Shown: in pieces, positions 48,373 through 58,890 of the stretch
Layout: the number at the start of each line of letters is the position of its first letter
Numbering within the stretch: position 1 is the first letter of the stretch
Assembly (NCBI GenBank): GCA_016711225.1
Contig: JADJTK010000009.1
Span: 1-64,000, forward strand
DNA: 64,000 nt
Direction of reading: 5' to 3'
Source of the DNA: Opitutaceae bacterium
GTDB taxonomy: Bacteria > Verrucomicrobiota > Verrucomicrobiia > Opitutales > Opitutaceae
Made by a program: the position numbers and the translations under genes
Notes under the pieces: generated by a model
The model's database searches: none
What the model was told of the DNA's origin: nothing
The model's input: only the letters and a program-made list of their open reading frames with translations

Positions 48373-48396
48373 AGGAGTGGGTGGGGGGCTTGGAGG

Positions 48397-48420
48397 CTGA
48401 ACGACTTTGTCGTCCAGCTA
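48397..48420. repeat. Single copy of the 24-bp hairpin unit
   Basis: CTGAACGACTTTGTCGT followed by CCAGCTA. The outer bases equal those of the tandem array at 43719-43854, but the stem is ACGAC/GTCGT instead of ACCGC/GCGGT. It lies 25 bp after the hicB-like gene. Confidence 0.7.
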
Positions 48421-48463
48421 CGATGGGTCCAGCCACGGGAATAGCTAGGTCGGCGCTCTGGTA

Positions 48464-48692
48464 TCAAGGATTGCACGCGTGGCCGGCGCGCCCCGGCTTT
48501 CCCCCGCCATAGTGCCCGCCAAAGCGACCGCTCTCCTGCAACATCGCCTCGGCGCCCGGCCTGTGCCTCCCGCACCGACGAGCCGTCGCGCTTCGCCGGC
48601 TCGTTTGACGGCAGCAGGATCGCATTCGACTACGCCGCTGTGATCCGCGTGCGCCAGGATGGCGGCGTCGGCGATGTTGCCAAGGGGATGGC
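48464..48692 (+). pseudogene. Decayed 5' fragment of a GlcD-like FAD oxidase (second copy)
   Basis: These roughly 230 bp align to 49976-50200, the upstream edge and first 60 codons of the intact oxidase. Shared stretches include AGGATTGCACGCG, CTCTCCTGCAACA, CGCTTCGCCGG and GACGGCAGCA. The start codon is ATA, and a net 5-bp insertion plus other indels destroy the frame, yet many remaining differences are silent. Homology ends just before the acyltransferase start. The rest of this oxidase copy is missing. Confidence 0.8.
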
Positions 48693-48713
48693 GCCGAACC
48701 TGACTGCCTCGCG

Positions 48714-49923
48714 ATGATTCTCGCCTCAGATCGCACCATCGCCACGCCCTCCCGGCCGCCGGTGGAGGAGGGCACGGCTGCCCATCTGCCGGGTTTGGAT
48801 CTACTGCGGGCGATCGCGATTCTCCTTGTATTTGCTTATCACGCCTCAGTCTTTTTCGCGCATCCGGCGGAGTTGAGATCATGGGCCGCGTTCGGATGGA
48901 CCGGGGTGGATCTATTCTTTGTCCTCAGCGGTTTCTTGATCACCTCGCAATTGCTGGCAGTCCAGGCGCGGGGACCGATCAGCCTCACCGGACTATTTTC
49001 TCAAGCGAGGCTTTCGCATTCTCCCCGCGTATTGGCTGTTGTTGGCGATCTATTTCTTGATTCCGACCTGGAGGGAGATCGAAAGCCCGGCTCCGCTTTG
49101 GAAATACCTGACCTTCACTCAGAACCTCGGATTGGACACGGTGAACAACCGCACCTTTTCGCATGCCTGGTCCCTTTGCATCGAGGAGCAGTTCTACCTG
49201 GCGCTGCCGTTGGCTCTGGTTGCCTTGAAGGGGACGCTGAACCTCCGACGGCTCATCTGGGGCGTCGTTTGTTTGATGTTGGTCGGTCTCGCGGTGCGGT
49301 GGGTGTCGTGGCAGCTCTTCGTGCAACCGGCGCTGGTTGCGGGGACCGACGGATCGCCACGGTGGTCGAGGGAATGGGCAACATGGATCTATTATCCTAC
49401 GCAATGCCGGCTGGATGGCTTGCTCACCGGAGTGCTCGTCGCCGGAGTGTTCCGGTGGCGCCCGAAGGTGAGGGCCTGGACCGATCGGCGCCCGCTGGTG
49501 TTCTTGGGGTTTGGCATCCTTTTGTTGGGCGCCGGTTGGGTCTTGGGTTCACCCATGGTTGGGTATTCCTGCGCGCTGTTCGGCTATCCCGTGATCTCCG
49601 GCGCCTTTGGGGCCTTCCTGATTTGCGTGATCTCGCCTTCGTTCCGCCTTCCGAAGCCCATCTATGTGCCTATAAAGTGGATCGCGGTCCTCTCCTATGC
49701 GGTCTACCTGACCCACAAAATCGCCGGTCACGTGCTGCAGCCTTGGCTCACTCGACTCGGGTTTTCCCCGCAGGGGTGGCCGATGTTTGGCGCTCTTTTG
49801 GCGGGATGCCTGCTCGTCGGTTTGGTCGTTCACCTCTTGATCGAGCGCCCGTCGTTCTGGATGCGCGATCGGTTGCTGCGGCGACGGCAAACGCCACGAG
49901 TGCCGCGGACCGGAGTTTGTTGA
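48714..49923 (+). CDS. Acyltransferase 3 family protein (OafA/YrhL-like), frameshifted
   Basis: A polytopic O-acyltransferase of about 400 residues, the kind that acetylates surface polysaccharide or peptidoglycan. The first frame has PGLDLLRAIAILLVFAYHAS (the catalytic His after R-x-x-A) and WTGVDLFFVLSGFLITSQLL. The second has FRILPAYWLLLAIYFLIP, FSHAWSLCIEEQFYLALPL and several later helices such as WIAVLSYAVYLTHKIAGHV. The shift is at about 48985-48995, between ISLTG and DYFLKRGFRILPAYW. The gene sits between a decayed and an intact copy of the oxidase 5' end, suggesting a later insertion. Confidence 0.85.
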
Positions 49924-50020
49924 TACTGCACGGGCTCGAAAGTCGTGGAGGCGGGCCAGGTTGGTGCCCCGGCCTACAGGATTGCACGCGGCGACAGAGG
50001 GCCCCAATTTCCGCATCGCC

Positions 50021-51455
50021 ATGCCGTACGCCAAGCCGACCTCTCTCCTGCAACACCGCCTCGGGGCCCGCGTCGTGCGCACCGACGAGGCCTCGCGCTT
50101 CGCCGGTTCGTTCGACGGCAGCAAGATCGCGTTTGATTGCGATGCGGTCATCCGGGTGCGCAAGGATGCCGATGTCGGCGTGGTGATGGATCTTGCCAAC
50201 GAATACTGCGTGCCGGTGACCGTGCGCGGAGGCGGCACTTCGCTCACCGGCTCGGCGTCCCCTCGGTTTGGAGGGTGGGTGCTCGATCTTTCGCGACTGA
50301 CGAAGGTGCGCATCGAGGCCGAGGCCGGGCTCGCGATCGTGCAGGCCGGCGCCAAGGTGGGCGACGTGCAGCGTGCGGCGGCCGCCGCCGGCTGGTTCTA
50401 TCCGCCCGACCCGTCGTCGAAGGAACACAGCACCATCGGAGGCAACATCGCCTGCAATGCCGGCGGCATGCACGGCGGCAAGTATGGCGTCACGCGCGAC
50501 TACGTGCTTAGCCTCACCGGCTATCTGCCCACCGGCGAGCGGGTGAAGTGGGCCGGCGAATTCAAGAAATGGTCGGCCGGCTTCAATCTGCGCGATCTGT
50601 GGATCGGCAGCGAGGGCTGCCTGGGCATCGTGACCGAGGCGGTGCTCAAGCTCATCCCCGCGCCGGCCGAGCGCTGGACGCTTTTGGCTGCCTTCCGCGA
50701 TGAGGCGGCGGCGTTTGCCGCGGCGCGGGCGCTCATCGCCTCGCGACTGCAACCGGCCATCCTGGAGTTTCTCGACCGGGCGTCGGTCGGATGCGCGGAA
50801 CAGGCCAGCGGCAAGCCGGTGTTCGCCGAGGCGCCGAAGAAGCCGGTGCTGTTGCTCGAACTTGCAGGCTCCTCGGCCGAGGTGACCGAGCAGAAGAAGG
50901 CCGTGCTCGCCTGGGCGGAAGAATACGCGGTGGTGTCGCGCGCGGCGCGCAGCCGCGAGGAGGCGGAGGAGCTGTGGGCGGTGCGGCGCAAGTGCTCGCC
51001 GGCGATGTTCGCCCTCGGTGACAGCAAGCTCAACGAGGACATCGTGCTGCCGTTGAAGAGCTACGCGGCGTTCGGCGAGTTTCTGGAGAAGCTCAAGAAG
51101 CGGCACCGACTGGCGATGCCGACGTTCGGGACATCTTGGTGACGGCAACCTGCATGTGAACATCATGTACCGACGCGCCGACAAACGGGAGAGCCTGGCG
51201 GCGGTGCGCGCGGTCGAGCAGCTCATGCGCGGGGTGAAACGCCTCGGCGGCGCGATCTCCGGCGAGCACGGCATCGGCTTGGCGAAGACGCCGTTCCTTT
51301 CCCTCGAGCACACCAAGCCGGCGATCCGCGCGATGATCGCCGTGAAACAGGCGCTCGATCCGAACGCGATCATGAACCCCGGCAAGATCTTCACCCGCTT
51401 CGAGGTGTGGAAGCACAAGCGTATCGAGATCGTGTTGCCGTGGGATCACAAGTGA
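50021..51455 (+). CDS. FAD-linked oxidase, GlcD / D-lactate dehydrogenase family, frameshifted
   Basis: A flavoprotein of about 478 residues that oxidises a 2-hydroxyacid such as glycolate or D-lactate. The PCMH-type FAD domain shows VTVRGGGTSLTGSASPRFGG, YPPDPSSKEHSTIGGNIACN and NAGGMHGGKYGVTRDYVL. The C-terminal domain shows HLGDGNLHVNIMYRRADKRE, AISGEHGIGLAKTPFL and DPNAIMNPGKIF. One extra A at 51131 breaks the frame; removing it gives TFGHLGDGNLH, the expected metal-binding motif. The ATG at 50021 (MPYAKPTSLLQHRLG) is chosen. No GlcE or GlcF gene follows. Confidence 0.92.
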
Positions 51456-51491
51456 GGGGCGTCCCGTCGGCTGCGGGCTCCGGCCGGCCGC

Positions 51492-52313
51492 TCAGGACTG
51501 CCGGTGGCGGCGGAGTCTACGGATGAGCACGACGAGGAGAGTGGCCCCGCCGAACCAGGCCGCGTAGGTGCCCGGTTCGGGAATGGCGCTGACATTGTCC
51601 CACAACACCGAGTAGCCGCTGCCGCCGAAGTTGTACGACTGGATGTAGGCGCTCTTGAGACCGTCCGCGCCCGGGTCGGAGTAGGCGGGCTGGGTGTAGA
51701 GCAGAACGTCGTCGAAGAGGTATTCGTAGGTGGAACCCGTCGCCGAGATCGAAAAGGTGTGCCAGGCGTCGAAGGAGAGTCCCGTCGGCAGGCCCAGATC
51801 GCGCCAACCGAAGCTGCTATCGAACGCGCGGAGCCGGAAGGAGCGGTCCGCGGCGGCGGGGTTGAACCCATCGGTGGGGCTGGCGTTGGTGAATCCAAAG
51901 ATCGGGTAGAAAGCCTGGTTCTCCACCGGATTGGTGTCGCGCGCCCACAGGTCGCTGCGCGCCAGCGTCCCGGTGGTGGTGTTGAAGGCGGAGTCGAGAT
52001 ACACTTGGGCGCTGAGTGTCCAGGGCGCCGAATACCCGGAGAGATCATACCGCCGACCTTGGGTATTGTAGAATGCGCTCGAGAAGGCGGCGGGCCGGTT
52101 GGTCGCGTTGTCGGCGGTGGAGACGGAGATCTGCAGCCGATTGTCGCCACCGAAGCTGACGGTGTTGAACCCGGACGGGGCATACCGATCGACGATCCAG
52201 GAGGAGTCCGTCGTATCGAAGGTTTCGGTCCATTGGGTGAGGGCCGGGGCGGTGGCGCCGAGGAGCGCCAGCAGAGCCGTGCCGAGGATTGAGGGGATTC
52301 TCGGGGTGTTCAT
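51492..52313 (-). CDS. PEP-CTERM sorting-domain protein
   Basis: A 273-residue exported protein with a signal peptide (ILGTALLALLGATAPALTQ) and a lectin-like beta-sandwich body (WTETFDTTDSSWIVDRYAPS, AQVYLDSAFNTTTGTLARSD, HTFSISATGSTYEYLFDDVL). The C-terminus AIPEPGTYAAWFGGATLLVV followed by Arg-rich RRLRRHRQS is the PEP-CTERM signal, cleaved by exosortase in exopolysaccharide-producing bacteria. No exosortase gene is in the window. It is convergent with the oxidase. Confidence 0.9.
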   Translation of the reverse strand: MNTPRIPSILGTALLALLGATAPALTQWTETFDTTDSSWIVDRYAPSGFNTVSFGGDNRLQISVSTADNATNRPAAFSSAFYNTQGRRYDLSGYSAPWTLSAQVYLDSAFNTTTGTLARSDLWARDTNPVENQAFYPIFGFTNASPTDGFNPAAADRSFRLRAFDSSFGWRDLGLPTGLSFDAWHTFSISATGSTYEYLFDDVLLYTQPAYSDPGADGLKSAYIQSYNFGGSGYSVLWDNVSAIPEPGTYAAWFGGATLLVVLIRRLRRHRQS

Positions 52314-52759
52314 AGGGTCAATTCCAGGCTGAACCAGGAAGCCGCGGCTTCCGATTCGATTCTCGCCGCGGTCTGTAGGCCGCGAGTGAGCTGCTGAGGT
52401 AAATACCCTAGGCGTGAACCAGGATTTCTGATTCTGGGCGCAGACTCAATGAATTCCCCTTCGGGGGGCCCGGATTCGGGGGAAAAGCCCGGGTCGCTTT
52501 GATTCTGCGCTGCGGACGAACGTTGGCCGCCGCCGCACGGCGGGGTTAGAACCTGCCGAGCAGGTGAGCGGTTGCTGGGTGGCGTCGGCGCAAACTACGG
52601 ACGGGAGCAGGAGCGGGTGAGCCGGCTTCTCGCCCCGTGTCGAGCCCCAGTTCTTCACAGGAATTTGGGAGCAACCCGGGATTCGGTGTGAATAAGTTTT
52701 CGGACTTCCCCATTGCGGGTGCGGAGGGGGGATCTTGAATCACGCCCCTCGTTTCCAGC
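52314..52759. other. Divergent intergenic region, PEP-CTERM gene / smc
   Basis: This 446-bp region between two divergent genes must hold both promoters. It contains a perfect 16-bp palindrome GGAAGCCG/CGGCTTCC at 52337-52352, a GC-rich CCGCGG / CCGCG stretch at 52365-52385, and another hairpin-prone stretch at 52455-52495. No protein or RNA gene was recognised. Confidence 0.4.
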
Positions 52760-55700
52760 ATGTACCTCAAGGCCCTCAAGCTGCACGGTTTTAAGAGCTT
52801 CGCCGACCCGACCGAACTCCGGTTCGAGCCGGGCGTGACCGTCATTGTCGGGCCCAATGGCTGCGGCAAAAGCAACATTGCCGACTCCATCCGTTGGGTG
52901 CTCGGCGAGCAGAGCGCGAAGGCCCTGCGCGGCGGCAAGATGCACGACGTCATCTTCGAGGGCACCGACACCCGCAAACCGCACTCGATGTGCGAGGTGT
53001 CGCTGCTGCTCACCGATTGCGAGCAGGCCTTGGGCATGGACTTCCATGAGGTGGAGATCACCCGCCGCGTCTCCCGCGATGGCTCCAGCGAGTACCACCT
53101 CAACGGCCAGCCGTGCCGCCTGAAGGACATCCAGAAACTGTTCATGGATACCGGCATCGGCCGGACCTCCTACTCGATCATGGCGCAGGGCCAGATCGAC
53201 CAGATCCTTTCTTCCAAACCCGACGAGCGCCGCGCCGTCTTCGAGGAGGCAGCCGGGATCACTCGCTACAAGGCGCAGCGTCGCGAGGCGCTGGGCAAGC
53301 TCGTGCTCACCGAGCAGAATTTGGCGCGCGTGGCAGACGTTGTCACCGAGGTGGGCCGACAGATCGGCACGCTGCGCCGGCAGGCCTCGAAGGCGATGCG
53401 CTTCCGCCGGCTCAACCACCGGATGCGCCACCTCGCCCTCGCACACGACGGTTTCCAGCATCAGCAGTTGCGCACCGTGCTTGAGGAGTTGTCGGCGCGC
53501 CTGCAGGTGTTGCGCGGCGAGGCCGAGACGCGGCGCTCCCGCCTGAACGAGCAGCAGTCTTCGTTGGAAACGCAGAAGGCCCGCCGCAGCCAGCTCAACC
53601 AGCGCGTGCAGGAGGCCCAGCAGGCGGTGTTCGATCTGCGCTCCGAGCGCGAGCAGGCGGCCAACCAGATCCATCTCGCCCAGGTGAAACGCCAGGGGCT
53701 GAACGATCGACTCGCCAGCGCCAAGGTCGACCTTGAGGAGTTGGAGATGCAGTTGAAGGAGGTGTCCGACCAGGCCAGCAGCGGCCAGCAGGACCGCCAG
53801 TTGCAGCTCAACCTGCTTGGTGAATCCGATTCCGCCTTCCAGTCCAAGAATCGCGAGCTCGCGTTGGCCGAGGGGGAACTCGCCCGGCTCGAGCAGCTCG
53901 TGCAGCGGGAGAAGTTCCAGCTCCTTGAGCTGGAGAGCCGCGTGACGCGACTGCGCACCGACTGTTCGGGGCTCGAGGTCGACCAGAAGACCGCGGTGGC
54001 CCGCCACGAACAGCTGCAGGGCGACATGTCCGGGGCGATGGCGCAGCGCGAGGAGGCCACGGCCGGCCTCGAACAGTTGCGAGTGTCCGCCGCCACGGCG
54101 CGTTCGGCGCTGCAGACGGTGCAACGGGAAGTCGGCGACGCCCAGCGCGGCGTGAGCGAGACGACGGTGCAGTTCCGCGAGGCGCAGCGGCGCCTGCAGG
54201 AGATCGACCGCGGGCTCGCCCAGAAGTCCGCCCGCCTGAAGCTGCTCCAGCAGTTGCAGGAAAAATGGGAAGGTTTCGGCGACGGCGCGAAGGCGCTGCT
54301 CCAGGGGCGGCTCACGGATCTGGCCGGCGGCAACACGTTCACGTCGTTGACGCATGGAGTCGACTTCCGGCCCGAGTTCGCGAAGGCCGCGGAAGCGCTG
54401 CTTGGCGCCGCCGTCGAGGCCGTGCAAGTGGCCGATCTGGCTACGGCGCAGGCGATTCTTTCCCGGCTTGAGAACGAGAAGATTGGCGGCGCGTATTTGA
54501 AAGTGCCCGCCCCGGAGAGCACCCCGGCGGTGCCGGTGGAGCTGCCGCGTTCCTGCGCCCGGCGACCTCGGTCTTCACCGACGACTGCGCCGGCAACCCG
54601 TTGCACAGCGTGCTGGCGTCGTGCTACGTCGCGGACTCGCTGGAGCAGTTCCTCGGGTTCTGGGCGCAGCAGCCCGACTTCGCCTTCCTCATGGTCGCCA
54701 CGCCGAAAGGCGAATGGGTGGATCGCCGCGGTCTTGTCTTCGGCGGCTATCAGAAGCGCCCCGGCTCGAGCATTCTGCAGCGCGAGATCGACCTGCGCGA
54801 GACGGCCCGTGAAGTGGCGAAGGAACAGGAAATCCACGACCAGCAGAAGGTGGCGATTGAGCAGATCACCGCCGCGTTGGCCGCTGCCGAGCAGTTGCTC
54901 GCCGACAAGCGGAACGAGGTGCAGACGACCAACGAGATGGTCGCCACGGCTCAGGCCGAGGAAAAGTCCGGCCAGCGCGCGCTCGAGGAAGCGGAGCAGC
55001 GTGTGGCGCGGCTCGAACGGGATTTGCAGGGCATCGAGTCGATGCGCCAGGAGGCTGAAGCGCGTTTTGCGAAGGCGCAGATTGCCTTGAGCGAGGCCGA
55101 CGCGGCCATCGCTAACGGCCGTGCCTCGATCGCCGCCAACGAGGCGAAGAGTGTCGAAGTGCGGACCACCCGCGACGCGCAGCGCGAGGTGTTGGGCATG
55201 GCCCGCCTCGAGTTGGCCGAGCGGCGGCAGCGCGTCGAGATCATCGACCGTGGCCTGGGCGAGATGGTGAAACGCCGGATGCAACTGGGAGACCTGCTCA
55301 AGCAGCGCCAGAGCGAGCTGGAGAACTGGACCGAGCAGGTTGAGCAGCTCAATCAGTCCGAAGAGGGGCAGGCGGCACGCGTCGAGGAGTTGGCGCGCAC
55401 GCAGGCCGTGGCCCAGGAGTCCGTCGAGGAGATCCGGCGCGAACTCGTCGAGCTGGAGCGCGAAGTGAACGAAGTTGAAGCCGAGCAGGCCGGGCTGCGT
55501 TCGCAGTCGGAGGCCTCGACGGGCGAACTCAGCCAGTGCGAGATCCGTTACACCGAGCACAAGGCGCGTTCGCGATTCCTCGCCGAGGAGGCGATGCGCG
55601 AGTTCCAGATCGACTTGGTGGAGATCGACTGGCGCCGCGAGTTTTGGCGCGCCGACGACGAGCCCGAGGGCCTCAAGCCTCTCGATCTCGACGAGGAGGA

Positions 55701-56643
55701 CGACGAGGACGGCGGCGAAAAGAAGTCCGATACGACGTTGACCGTCGCCGCGCCTGCCGACGGTTCGGTCCCGGCTGAGGTGGCCGCCAAGCCGCGCCGC
55801 AGCCGCAAGTCCAAGGAGCCCCGGGGCGAGCCCACCGAGGCGCTGTTGGCCGCGATGGATGGGATCAACTGGGAGCAGATCCGCAGCGAGGTGCAGGCCC
55901 TGCGCCAACGTCTCGGCAGTATGGGTGCGGTGAATCTCGTCGCCATCGAGGAGTACGCCGAGCTCAAGCAGCGTTACGATTTCCTCAAGACGCAGAGCGA
56001 TGACCTCGTTTCGGCGAAGGACCAGCTGGTCAAGGCGATCGACGAGATCAACCAGACCTCGCTCAAGCAGTTCGACCTCACCTTCCAGCAGATCCGCAAG
56101 AACTTCACCTTCACCTTCCAGACCCTCTTCAACGGCGGCAACTGCGACCTGCAACTGGTGATCCAGGACGATCCGCTGGAGAGCGGTATCGACATCATCG
56201 CGCAGCCCCCCGGCACGAAGCTCAACAGTCTCACGCTGCTTTCCGGCGGCCAGAAGACGCTCACCGCGGTGGCGCTGCTCTTCGCGCTGTATCTGGTGAA
56301 ACCGAGCCCGTTCTGCGTACTCGACGAACTCGATGCGCCGCTGGACGAGTCGAACATCGAGCGTTTCACCGCGCTGTTGAAGCGCTTCGTGGCGAGCTCG
56401 CAGTTCATCATCATCACGCACAACAAGCGTACGGTGGCGGCCGCCAACGCGATCTACGGCGTGACGATGCAGGAGCGCGGCGTATCCAAGACGGTCTCAA
56501 TGCGCTTCAATCAGGAGCTGCATTCCGACACCGGCATGCTTTCGCCGATGGCCGAATCGGTGCGCGCCACGCACTCGGATCGCCGCGAGCCGGCACTGCC
56601 CGGGGCCCGCGAGCCCGCGGCGGCCGAGGCCGGGGCGAACTGA
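52760..56643 (+). CDS. smc: Chromosome segregation protein SMC, frameshifted
   Basis: SMC forms the condensin ring with ScpA/ScpB. Repaired, it is about 1,294 residues, longer than the usual 1,150-1,200. Walker A is VIVGPNGCGKSNIADSIRWV, followed by QGQIDQILSSKPDERRAVFE and two long coiled coils around the hinge (VDFRPEFAKAAEALLGAAVE). The C-terminal head has the signature TLLSGGQKTLTAVALLFALY and Walker B FCVLDELDAPLDESN. A single-base shift lies near 54550 (ELPR then FLRPATSVFTDD). An unusual charged insert, acidic LDEEDDEDGGEKKSD then basic KPRRSRKSKEPRGE, sits at the end of the second coiled coil near 55690-55830. Confidence 0.95.
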
Positions 56644-57171
56644 GGCGACGATTGCCAAAGCGGAGGCAGGACCCTCGCGGCTCGCCGGGAGGCTCGCCAC
56701 GTTGAACGACCGTTCGGATTCGAGAATGGAGCGGCTCCGCCCGAGCCGCCGACGGTTCGCCCGACCGTCCATTCCGTTCCCGTGAGTGAGTCTGTGCATC
56801 GCGACTTTCCGAACCACGCTCGAAGCCAGGAGCTGGCCAACGAGGGTGGGGTAGGCCCCCGGGTTGGGTTGGGCAACGACAAGAGGGAATCGCCGTCGCG
56901 GCGACGCATCGGGAGCTTTCGACTGACGGAAGGGCAGTATCGGGCTCGATGGAGGTTGATTGAGCAGAAGGGTCCCGCCCTTTGCGGATTCCCTGAGCCG
57001 GGGTTGAGCTTAGGGCATCAATGAAACAGGAGCGTTGCCGCGGGATCGGCTGCGCTCGGCAAAGGGAAATTGGGTCAATGCGGTCGGGCGGAATGGGCAC
57101 AGCCCTGGCGAGAAAGGGCGAGGGCTAGTCCCTTCGGCCGGGGTAAGGTTGATCAAGCCAGCGAGTCCACC
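56644..57171. other. Intergenic region upstream of the metal efflux operon
   Basis: 528 bp between smc and the efflux operon. ORFs here lack family character. A CGGGCGAACCGTCGG-type dyad near 56735-56770 (GAGCGGCTCCGCCCGAGCC) can form a hairpin and might end smc transcription, but it has no T-run. The efflux promoter should lie in the last 150 bp; no clear metal-regulator box was found. Confidence 0.35.
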
Positions 57172-58410
57172 ATGTCACCTCATCCGATCTTTGTCGCAGC
57201 GCTAGTCTTGGCACTCGCGGTTCCCGCCGAAGCGACGCCCCCACGGTCTCCGCTGACCTCTGCGCAGGAGGAACTGGCTGTCGCCGTCGCCGCCGCCCCG
57301 GAGTTGACCGCTGCGCGGGCCCGCGCAGCAGCCGCGAGGACGCGGCTCGTTGCGGCCGCGCGTTTTCCCGATCCCACCGTCGAAGGCATGGTGTCGCGGA
57401 GAAACACGCCGATGGAGAACATGCCGATGTGGGAGGTGACGGTGCGTCAGCCTTTGCCGAAGGCCGGCGAGCGTGCTGCCGATCGTGACCGCGCCGCCGC
57501 GGTGGTCGCGATGGCTGAGGCCGAATACTTCTCGATGGCCGGGGAGATGGCGGCCGACATCGCCATGGCGCTCGCCGAAGCCGATACGGCGCAACTGCGC
57601 GCCCAAGCGCTCGCCGCGCAGATCGCCCGCACGGAACAGGCTATTTCAGCCGTCGATACGCGCATCGCTACGGGGCAAGGGCGGCTCGGCGACCGTCTCG
57701 TGCTGCAAACGCGCATCGCCCTTATGCAGCTCATGACCGAACAAGATCGTCGCATGGCGGAGGATGCCTTGAGCGGCGCGCGCGGGCGGCTCGGACTGCC
57801 GTCAGCCACGCCGCTTCCCGTCTTCGCGGCTCCGTCATTGAGCGAGATCGATCCCGACCAAGCACCCGCGCTGGCGGTTGCAGGCGCCAAAACCGCCGAG
57901 GCCCGCGCGATGGCCCGCATGGCCCGCGCGAGTGCAAAGCCCATGACCGCTGTCGGCTTGCGCTTCGAGCGCGAACAGGAGCGCATGGGCAACAACGACA
58001 CGATCGGCGTCGCTTTCATGACCGAGCTGCCTTGGCGCGGTCGTCGCTACGCTCGCGCGGAAGAACGCGCGGCGCAGGCCGAAACGACAGCCGCGCTCGC
58101 CGAGGCCAGCGTCGCGAGGTATCGCATCACCGCGGCGCTCAGCCGCGTCGAGCGCGCCGAGCGTTTGGCTGAACTTGCGCGTCGCCTGGCTCAGGAAACG
58201 CAGAAGCGCTTGAACGCCGACTACGACACGCTGGTGAGCGCGGCCGGCACGGGTGGTATGGGCGGTGATTCCACTGTGCTCATGCTTCTCGAAGTGCTGG
58301 AGAAGACCACCGAAGCCCAGCTGCAGGTGATCGATGCCGAAGGCTCCGTCCGCGCGGCCCGCGCCGAGCTCTGGCGCTACGTCCCCGCAGCGTTCTTTCC
58401 GAACCCCTGA
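57172..58410 (+). CDS. TolC/CusC-type outer-membrane efflux protein
   Basis: A 412-residue outer-membrane factor. After a signal peptide (PIFVAALVLALAVPAEATPP) there are long Ala-rich helices in two homologous halves (ELTAARARAAAARTRLVAAA, FPDPTVEGMVSRRN; PALAVAGAKTAEARAMARMA, VGLRFEREQERMGNNDTIGV). This is the pattern of the TolC/OEP family. It is the first gene of a four-gene operon with spacing of 14, 4 and 26 bp. It supplies the outer-membrane channel for the CusBA pump. Confidence 0.88.
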   Translation: MSPHPIFVAALVLALAVPAEATPPRSPLTSAQEELAVAVAAAPELTAARARAAAARTRLVAAARFPDPTVEGMVSRRNTPMENMPMWEVTVRQPLPKAGERAADRDRAAAVVAMAEAEYFSMAGEMAADIAMALAEADTAQLRAQALAAQIARTEQAISAVDTRIATGQGRLGDRLVLQTRIALMQLMTEQDRRMAEDALSGARGRLGLPSATPLPVFAAPSLSEIDPDQAPALAVAGAKTAEARAMARMARASAKPMTAVGLRFEREQERMGNNDTIGVAFMTELPWRGRRYARAEERAAQAETTAALAEASVARYRITAALSRVERAERLAELARRLAQETQKRLNADYDTLVSAAGTGGMGGDSTVLMLLEVLEKTTEAQLQVIDAEGSVRAARAELWRYVPAAFFPNP

Positions 58411-58424
58411 TTTCCACATTCGCC

Positions 58425-58886
58425 ATGAAAACGCATCTCACCTCTTTCATCGCCGCCTTCGTGGTCGGCTGCCTCGCCGCGCTGGCCGCCCGCGCCGCCT
58501 GGTTTCAACCCTACGCCAACCACTCCGGGCCACCGGCTAGGCCGGCCTACACCCAAATGGTCACGAACCCCGCGGCGCCCGCCGTGGATCCACATGCCGG
58601 GCACACTGCCCCCGCTGGCCCAGCCGCCCCCGCGTTGGCGCCAGCGCCACCAACGGCGTCCGCGCCCGCTGCCGATCCGCACGCCGGACACGGAGCCATG
58701 AAGAGCGGCGCCACGGTCAACGCCGTCTGCGCAATCTGCGGGATGGACGTGGATCCCTCCATCAAGCCCGCGACCTACCAGGGAAAACTCGTTGGTTTTG
58801 GCTGCCGCATGTGCCCGCCGAAGTTTGCCGCCGATCCAGAACGCTACGGGCCCGCCGCACTCGAAAACCGCGTTGTCTCCAACTGA
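58425..58886 (+). CDS. Exported YHS-like metal-binding protein with DPHAGH motifs
   Basis: A 153-residue protein with an N-terminal signal or anchor (FIAAFVVGCLAALAARAAW) and an Ala/Pro linker carrying two DPHAGH motifs. The C-terminal domain (AVCAICGMDVDPSIKPATYQ, GKLVGFGCRMCPPKFAADPE) is YHS-like, with four Cys. It sits between the outer-membrane and adaptor genes of the efflux operon and ends 4 bp before the next ATG. I infer a periplasmic copper/silver chaperone that hands metal to the pump. Confidence 0.8.
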   Translation: MKTHLTSFIAAFVVGCLAALAARAAWFQPYANHSGPPARPAYTQMVTNPAAPAVDPHAGHTAPAGPAAPALAPAPPTASAPAADPHAGHGAMKSGATVNAVCAICGMDVDPSIKPATYQGKLVGFGCRMCPPKFAADPERYGPAALENRVVSN

Positions 58887-58890
58887 CACT

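Noticed and set aside
52655..56421. Two long minus-strand ORFs opposite smc
   Set aside because: They are Leu/Arg/Ala-rich reverse translations of the SMC coiled coil in GC-rich DNA, with no family motif.
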